In this document: positions 57,692 through 64,000 of the stretch, piece by piece | Numbering within the stretch: the stretch's first letter is position 1 | How the letters are laid out: every line of letters begins with the position of its first letter | From: Vicia villosa | Lineage: Eukaryota; Streptophyta; Magnoliopsida; Fabales; Fabaceae | Length of the DNA: 64,000 nucleotides | Reading direction: 5' to 3' | Assembly (NCBI RefSeq): GCF_029867415.1 | Contig: NC_081185.1 | Location: forward strand, 110,292,913-110,356,912 | Made by a program: the position numbers and the translations under genes | Notes under the pieces: model-generated | What the model was told of the DNA's origin: nothing | Databases searched by the model: none | The model's input: the letters and a program-made list of their open reading frames with translations, nothing else

Positions 57692-57983
57692 TATTACAAA
57701 AGACATGATCGTGTTTTATTGAAAAATTTCTATCAATAAACCAAACTAAGACTAGTAATGGTAAAATGGTCAATATCATTAATGCTACGTAATCTTTACC
57801 TAATTCTCCATGCTTGATAACACCAATAAAGAACAAAATAATGACAAGTAGAGTGGTGAATAAAAGAAAGTATTTAACCATTTGAAAAATATGAAATAAA
57901 TATTTTGAGAATGATGTGAAAGTTATGAAATAAGTTGAAGTAATTATAGAGATGATTTTGTAAAATGGTGTTGTAGTTACCAT
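57639..57983 (-). CDS. Small putative membrane protein, 114 aa, C-terminus from a MITE
   Basis: A minus-strand frame starts MVTTTPFYKIISIIT. It has two strongly hydrophobic segments, about residues 36-54 (VKYFLLFTTLLVIILFFIGV) and 66-82 (YVALMILTILPLLVLVWF). The charged linker KHGELGKD lies between them. From about residue 97 the code is the Stowaway MITE (SVPNYKRKSLFRFIE). The original stop is therefore lost or replaced. No family recognised. It could be a real small gene, a decayed one, or a chance frame in AT-rich DNA. Confidence 0.3.
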   Translation of the reverse strand: MVTTTPFYKIISIITSTYFITFTSFSKYLFHIFQMVKYFLLFTTLLVIILFFIGVIKHGELGKDYVALMILTILPLLVLVWFIDRNFSIKHDHVFCNTPSVPNYKRKSLFRFIE

Positions 57984-58200
57984 TGGGAAAAAGAAAAAAA
58001 GAAAAAGAAAAGTTTAAGTGTGTTAAATATCATCTAGCCAAATTTTAAGTGTGTTAAATATCATCTAGTTGTTACAAGTGTTAAGAGGATTATAAGACAA
58101 CATAAATGGTGAATGGACACATATGATAAAACAAATTAGTAATTTAAATGATACCGAATGATTATAATTTTTTTTCGTGAAGCAATATTATAGATGAGGA

Positions 58201-58474
58201 TCCTAGTCCTTCATTAAATATAAAAGTTAGTATTTTTATATTGGATTTTAGACCTCCATTAAATATAAAAATTAGTAGCTGCTAATAGGGTTTTAGACCT
58301 CCATTAAATATAAAGTTAGTATTTGCATTAGAGGTTTTAAACCTGCATTAAATATAAAAGTTAGTAACTGCATATGAGGTTTTATACCTCTATTAAGTAT
58401 AAAAGTTATTATTTGCATATGGTGTTTTATACCCCATTAAATATAAAAGTCAGTAACTATATATGGAGTTTTAG
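58201..58474. repeat. ~45-bp tandem repeat, six units
   Basis: Units of the form CCT(C/G)(C/T)ATTAA(A/G)TATAAAAGTTAGTA...GGTTTTA(G/T)A repeat six times with moderate divergence, the first being longest. No coding role seen. Confidence 0.8.
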
Positions 58475-58631
58475 ATCTCCACACGAAATTTATATAATAA
58501 TAGTTACACTTATTATAAAACACTTGACAAGTTGTCATATTTTTATATCAAGGGGTAAATCAATAATAATGATACTAGTCACTCTAATTGTAAATCACTT
58601 AATGGGTTGTCAGTTTCTATAATAGAGGAAC

Positions 58632-58645
58632 ATAATAATAATAAC

Positions 58646-58694
<49 letters not shown>
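58632..58694. repeat. (AAT)n microsatellite
   Basis: About twenty AAT triplets with one AAC. Confidence 0.9.
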
Positions 58695-58697
<3 letters not shown>

Positions 58698-59045
58698 TTA
58701 AAGTGATAAGTATATAAGATGTACCTAGTGTAGTAATAATTTTCGATATAAACGATTGTGCTGATAATGTGTTGAGAAAAATTGAGTATTTGAATCAAAA
58801 TTTTTTGATATGATGATATAAGTTACTAATATAGTTATATTATACTACAAAATATAATAATAATAGAAGATTACATTGATAAGTATAGAAGATGTACCAA
58901 GTGTCGTAATAACTTTCGATAAAAACAATTGTGCTGATAACGTGTAGAGAAAAGCCGGATATTTGAATCAAACTTTTTTAATATGATGATATAAGTTATT
59001 AATCTAGTTATTTTATACTACAAAATATAAGTATAAGTATATGAT
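58695..59045. repeat. Duplicated ~173-bp unit; relative flanks the MULE
   Basis: Two direct copies offset by 173 bp share GATAAGTAT(A)TA(G/A)AAGATGTACC, TTGTGCTGATAA(T/C)GTGT, TATTTGAATCAAA and TTATACTACAAAATATAA. The second half also matches 54258-54345, right after the MULE. The uninterrupted TTGAATCAA lies at 58790-58798 and 58963-58971. Confidence 0.8.
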
Positions 59046-60060
59046 ATACCAAACTAATAGAAAAGAAAGAAGAATGAGAGTATAAGGGCAAATGGGAAAG
59101 AGTTAGTATATAGGAGTGTGACCCAAGTTAGTTTTACCGGAGCCCCACGTGGGTTCTATATTTACCAAAAAGTACATGTGTGCATGTTCCCCCTCTACAA
59201 GAGTAGTGAGACTTAGAGGCCTTAGTAGGTTTATAACACGATATGTAGGTTAGGGATTGTCCACAACAGGGAAAAGCCATGTACGATGGTGTTTTAAAGT
59301 AGTTTAGTAGATCTACTCATGTGACGTAAGAGGCTCTGCCGATGACCGACTATGCCTGGTAGCAAGCGTTTAGTAACAAACAGTTGTGTATTAAGATTGT
59401 AGTGAACGTTGTGGCCTTTAGGGTGTAGAGAATATGACTTAAGATCTATCTTCTCCCCTTGAGAGGAGATGTATTTATATAGACTTCTAGGGCCAAGGGA
59501 TGGAAAGGGTCACCGTCCACTTACTCCATAATGGATTGTTGAATCCCTATTTTTAAAGTAGATGTGAGTCAATTAATGGCCTTGATTTTCTCTCTACTTA
59601 AGAAGTGTCTTGTCCCATGTTTCCCATGAAGAGGCGATAAGAAAACCACGGGACGAGGCGATACCTCCCTTTCGGCGAAATTTTATCGTCGCCTCTTCTA
59701 GGACGGTCGGAAGACATCGTCCTAGACAATGTCTTTTGCAAATATAACACCACAATAATTATTATTTTGAATTATATTTGATGAGACAAAATACATGTGT
59801 AAGAGAAATACTTCGTCTTGCTCAAACCCACTTTGTCGCTAATTTCAATGTCTTGCAATGTATTTTGCCTCATAAAAATGCACTAAGAGTCATGGTAACA
59901 TCTAAAGAATGAACATAAACAACTTATTCCAAAAATGTTAAAGCAAAATAATTTAAGAGACTAATCTCTTGAATTGGATAGGACCACGATAAATGATAAA
60001 ACTTTCCCTAAAAAAATTTAATACTACCACCTATCCAATACCACATATCCAAGACTAAAA
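59046..60060. other. Spacer with one possible LTR fragment
   Basis: No gene supported. Between about 59100 and 59760 there is a TATTTATATAG motif (59469) and GAGGCGATA at two places (about 59632, 59657) with the inverse TATCGTCGCCTC (59686). It may be a piece of an unclassified LTR, again with paired inverted motifs. Confidence 0.3.
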
Positions 60061-60282
60061 TCAAACTCATGATCTTTTGATTAAGTTAGAAAAAATCCAT
60101 TGCCAACCGATAAATTGCTTGCAACATCTAAAGAGATTAGAATATTGATTTTGAAATGAGGACATTTTTAGGTCATAACTTTCACTAAAATTCCAACGAG
60201 TAAAAAGGAAAATATATTCTAAAGAAACGGTGCGTTTTGCTTCGCTTTCCATTTCTTTCCACGACAGTGAATCCCTACTCCT

Positions 60283-60291
60283 AAACCCTAA
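60283..60291 (+). promoter_or_regulatory. Telo-box upstream of PWP2
   Basis: AAACCCTAA, 132 bp before the ATG. Telo-boxes are known to be common in promoters of plant ribosome-biogenesis and ribosomal-protein genes, which fits the product. A related CTAAACCTAACC lies at about 60348. Confidence 0.55.
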
Positions 60292-60422
60292 CACAACATC
60301 ATAAACTTCCATTCCCGCCACACACAAGGGAACTCTCTCGTTGCAGACTAAACCTAACCACCACACCCAACGGTGCCGTTTCAAATCCCTCCTCCGTCCA
60401 CAACCTTCACCAACCTCCAACA

Positions 60423-62641
60423 ATGAACTACCGATTCCAGAACCTTCTCGGAGCTCCATACAGAGGCGGCAACGTCGTCATCTCCAACAACACCCTCCTA
60501 CTCTCACCCGTCGGTAACAGAATCTCCGTCACCGACCTCCGTAAATCCGAAACAACAACACTCCCTATCCAAGCCTCTTCCAATATCTCCCGCATAGCTG
60601 TCTCTCCTGACGGCACCTTCCTCCTCGCTATCGACGACAACAACCGTTGCTTATTCATCAATCTCCGCCGTCGCGCTTTGCTCCACCGTATCACCTTCAA
60701 GCACGGTGTTGGTGCTGTTAAATTCTCCCCTGACGGAGGTCTCATTGCTGTTGCTGCTGGGAAGCTTGTTCAGATCTGGAGATCACCTGCTTTTCGCAAG
60801 GAGTATTTTCCATTTGAGTTGGTTAAGACTTTTGCTGACTGCCATGCTAAAATCACTGCTTTTGATTGGAGTCCTGATTCCAAATACTTGCTTGTAGCGT
60901 CTAAGGACCTCACTGCGAGAATCTTGTGTTTGAAGAAGCTTAGTGGTGGTGATAAGTATAAACCTTTTTTGTTTTTAGGTCATAGGGATTCAGTTGTAGG
61001 TTCGTTTTTCGGTGTTGATTCTAAAACTAATAAGGTTTCTAAGGTTTATACAGTTACTAAAGATTGTTATTTGTTAAGCTGGGGTTTTACCGGTGACGAG
61101 GATGAAGAATCCTCGGCACCTCCATCGCCAGGGACACCGGATAGGGAATTGGAAGGGGAATTGGATGGTGTTGTGAAGAAGAGGAAGGAACGTGAAATTG
61201 AGGATGGGGGTGGGTATTTATGTAGAGGTAAATGGGAATTGTTGAGGAAGGATTGTTTTAATCAGGCGCCAGCGAAGGTTTCGGCTTGCCATTATCATAG
61301 GGGGTTAGACATGGTGGTTGTTGGATTTTCAAATGGTGTGTTTGGGTTGTATCAGATGCCGGATTTCGTGTGCATTCATATGATGTCCATATCAAAAGAG
61401 AAGATCACCACTGCTTTGTTTAATGACCTTGGAAATTGGATGTCCTTTGGCTGTGCCAAACTGGGTCAGCTCCTTGTGTGGGAGTGGCGGTCTGAGAGTT
61501 ATATTTTGAAGCAGCAGGGTCATTACTTTGATGTCAATTGTGTCGCATATTCGGCGGACTCTCAACTTCTTGCTACCGGAGCAGATGATAATAAAGTGAA
61601 GGTATTCACTTCGCTGCTTGCATTGTACTTTTCATCCTTTTTGTATATTATATTGAACAAGTTGAAGATTTAACTCACGGGAAATTTTGCACTTATCTGC
61701 TACAGGTTTGGACTGTTTCCTCGGGCTTTTGCTTTGTTACGTTTTCTGAGCACACTAATGCTGTTACAGCTCTGCATTTTATGGCAAATAACAATAGCCT
61801 GCTCAGTGCATCTCTTGATGGGACTGTTCGTGCATGGGATTTAATACGTTATCGGAATTTTAGGACATTTACCACTCCTTCTTCAAGACAGTTTGTTTCT
61901 TTGGCAGCAGATCAAAGTGGTGAAGTGATATGTGCAGGCACTTCTGATTCATTTGAGGTGCCATTTCATAAACCTTAGGTTTGTCCTGATTATATTGATA
62001 TTTCTTTATTTTTACCTTTTGTGGTTAATGATATGTGCAACAGATTTTTGTTTGGTCGATGAGGACTGGGCGTTTGTTAGATGTGCTTAGTGGTCACGAA
62101 GCTCCTGTTCACGGGCTAGTATTTTCTCCTACAAATGTGAGTTAACTTGTCCTCCATTGTTATTCATCTGCAAAATTGATGTCTTCTTATCCTCTATGGT
62201 TATATTTTTCAATGGCTAAAAATACTTAGTGGCCGCTAGCAATATTTAATATCCTTTCTCTTTGTGTAGGCTGTTTTGGCTTCATCATCATGGGATAAGA
62301 CTCTTCGGTTGTGGGATGTTTTTGACGGGAAAGGAGCAGTTGAAACATGGCATCACACACATGATGTTCTGACAGTAGTTTATCGTCCAGATGGAAGACA
62401 GCTAGCTTGCAGTACATTGGATGGGCAAATTCATTTTTGGGACCCAATAGATGGTGTGCTGATGTATTCAATTGAAGGTTCTAGAGACATTGCTGGAGGT
62501 CGGCTTATGACTGACCGTAGAACATCTGCTAACTCAAGTACAGGGAAGTGCTTCACAACCTTGTGTTATTCAGCTGACGGAAGTTACATATTAGCTGGGG
62601 GCAGTAGCAGATATGTCTGCATGTATGATGTTGCCGATCAG
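60423..62641 (+). CDS. PWP2: PWP2 (periodic tryptophan protein 2), 5' four exons, partial
   Basis: The protein is a WD40 subunit of the UtpB part of the U3 snoRNP/small-subunit processome and acts in the nucleolus in early 18S rRNA processing. Exon 1 60423-61601 (393 codons), exon 2 61706-61957 (84), exon 3 62044-62136 (31), exon 4 62270-62641 (124); all junctions are phase 0 with GT/AG. The N-terminus MNYRFQNLLGAPYRGGN is characteristic of the family. WD-type repeats include IAVSPDGTFLLAI, FDWSPDSKYLLVASKDLTAR, FLFLGHRDSVVG, YLLSWG, VNCVAYSADSQLLATGADDNKVK, LLSASLDGTVRAWDL and LASSSWDKTLRLWDV. An acidic/charged insert (DEDEES...KKRKERE) lies near residues 220-260. 632 codons are visible of about 880-900 usual; the last WD repeats and C-terminal helix domain lie past the window. 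No lesion seen. Confidence 0.93.
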
Positions 62642-63113
62642 GTTGGTTTGCATGTATTTTATATTTCTATGCTTATCATGTTTAATTTTGCATATCTATA
62701 AATCTCAGCATATGAACTGTTAGTTGAATCCCAAAAACTTTATTTTCTTGGGAGCTTCTTCTCTGTTGATTTACAACACATTTGCTAACTGGTTAGGGGG
62801 ATGTTTTGGTAGACAACTTAATTAAGTGTTTATTCAACAAGAGACTATTACATTAGAGTTCTATTTATGTATATGATTTTTCTATTCACTATTCAAGATA
62901 AAATTAAGGCGAACTCTTTAGAAGGGTTATATTGACTTCAAGAGTAGGTTTTTTTTGTATTTAGTAAATTTTCAAAATAAATTGCTGCCTAGTGTGGAAA
63001 TTGAGAAGAAAATATATTACTTTCTGTGCAAATCATAATTGTCATATTGTGACAATGGGTGCCTACCCAAGTTCATATGAAGCTTTGTTGAGCTTCGATA
63101 TTATGCTTTTTGT

Positions 63114-63236
63114 CTTAATAGTTGAACTTCAAAACATGCAAGTTAGGTCATGTAGACCATGGTAGTCTAAATCACATTTTTTTAATTATTTTAAAAACAC
63201 ATGGTCTACCGTTTATGATTGACCTCAACTATTAAG
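63114..63236. mobile_element. Possible small MITE in PWP2 intron 4
   Basis: CTTAATAGTTGA and its inverse TCAACTATTAAG end a 123-bp segment. Internal GTAGACCATGG and ATGGTCTACC extend the hairpin. No clear target duplication. Confidence 0.4.
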
Positions 63237-63893
63237 AGTACACTACACAATTAGATTTTGGTGATATCAGGTGGAGTCTCACTAGTTAATCAGAATTATA
63301 TGATCTGCAATTTCTGGGTGGGGCGCTGTGACAAGAATCGCATGCTAGGGTTATATAAGCCCGTTTTTCTGGCGCGGGTTGAGAAGACAGACTCCTTCCT
63401 ATTCATGGCTCATAAAAAACCCAATTATGTTAGGGGATCCATTTTAAAAATAGGATTTTTAGGGGTTAAAAACACGCGCCTCTTTGTTTTTGGAAATTCT
63501 CAATCCACCCCATTCTTTTCTCAGGACCTCCCAAAAACCCCATTTTGACCCTGTCCAGAAGGATTCATCAAGACACACCTTGTCTCTGGAAGCATCCTTC
63601 CGGACCATATGTTTATATGTGATTAGATTTTCAAACCTTATTAAACACTATCTCATATTTTCTTAAACCCTCACAATAATCTTTACCTTTTATTCAATTA
63701 TTGTGTTTGGTCACACACTCAGTATGTTTTTTGAATATGTTTTTTGAGACTGTCAACCTTATCATTATTCTAAAATGATTGTCTTCCATTATTTGATCCG
63801 TTTATTTAGTAATGAGTAGTAATGAGTGTTGCCTGAAGATAGTGAAACTTAGGAAGAATAAGATTTAAGCGCAGGATGTGCAAATATAAGTAT

Positions 63894-64000
63894 TAGGAGT
63901 GGAAAAACGGGTCCGACCTGCGGAACGCCTGCTTTGCCCGCATGTTTTTGTGGGCCGAGCAAAGGTTTAAGGCTCACACCCTCTACAATGCTTGCCCACC
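63894..64000. mobile_element. hAT-like MITE, cut by window end
   Basis: TAGGAGTGGAAAAACGGG followed by GCCCGC/GTGGGC-rich sequence resembles the MITE at 54653-54970. The other end is outside the window. Confidence 0.45.

Larger units (their letters stand above)
62642..64000 (+). other. PWP2 intron 4 (continues past window) with inserted repeats
   Basis: It begins GTTGGTTTGC after exon 4. No further PWP2 exon is found to 64000, so the intron exceeds 1.35 kb, against 80-135 bp for introns 1-3. It holds a possible MITE (63114-63236) and the start of a hAT-like MITE (63894). The open frame 63258-63548 has no known domain. Confidence 0.6.

Noticed and set aside
1..64000. tRNA, rRNA or other structural RNA genes
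   Set aside because: No cloverleaf-like or rRNA-like stretch was recognised. The only tRNA-related sequences are the primer-binding sites.

Overview
The window is nuclear plant DNA. The mix of Ogre/Tat-type giant LTR retrotransposons, related Ty3-type LTRs, many MITEs and only two clear host genes in 64 kb points to a repeat-rich legume genome. A Fabeae-like plant (pea/vetch/faba type) is the best guess; the species is inferred, not proven.

Layout. (1) 1-15656: two near-identical ~8.07-kb units on the minus strand, partial internal - LTR - internal - LTR. This is a tandem of a non-autonomous Ogre-like element carrying only gag remnants and a ~69-bp satellite-like repeat next to its polypurine tract. 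(2) 15657-21266: the 3' end and LTR of a Ty3-type element (LTR 17167-19313), abutting an older related LTR. (3) 21270-25730: a decayed plant-mobile-domain (PMD) gene split by an unclassified insertion, followed by degenerate ATGCAT-centred palindromes. (4) 25733-27179: three MITE-like elements. (5) 27470-29155: an intact intronless ARM-repeat protein gene (minus), with a likely 5'UTR intron. (6) 30966-54257: one Mutator-like element (MULE) with a 9-bp target duplication, ~85-bp terminal inverted repeats and subterminal palindromes. It carried a transposase and an OTU-protease-like C-terminal part, and is now swollen to 23 kb by a solo LTR (32129-34481, TSD GCATC) and by an Ogre array (34535-51738: LTR - internal - LTR - truncated internal). 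(7) 54267-59760: small repeats, including a hAT-like MITE, a Ty1-copia RT/RNase H fragment, an Athila-like LTR, a Stowaway MITE and local tandem repeats. (8) 60423-62641 onward: the first four exons of PWP2, encoding a WD40 subunit of the U3 snoRNP (small-subunit processome), continuing past the window.

Only the two host genes look functional. The retroelement and MULE coding regions carry stops and frameshifts, except for one uninterrupted Ogre integrase frame. The order of events can be read from nesting: MULE first, then solo LTR and Ogre, then array formation and a deletion removing both Ogre and MULE sequence at 51738.

The least-explained signal is that at least three LTR families, plus a fourth probable one, carry short arrays of paired GC-rich inverted motifs. 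The architecture is similar but the motif sequence differs between families. A second notable signal is a 2-kb mismatch-free tract inside otherwise ~1.5% diverged Ogre LTRs.
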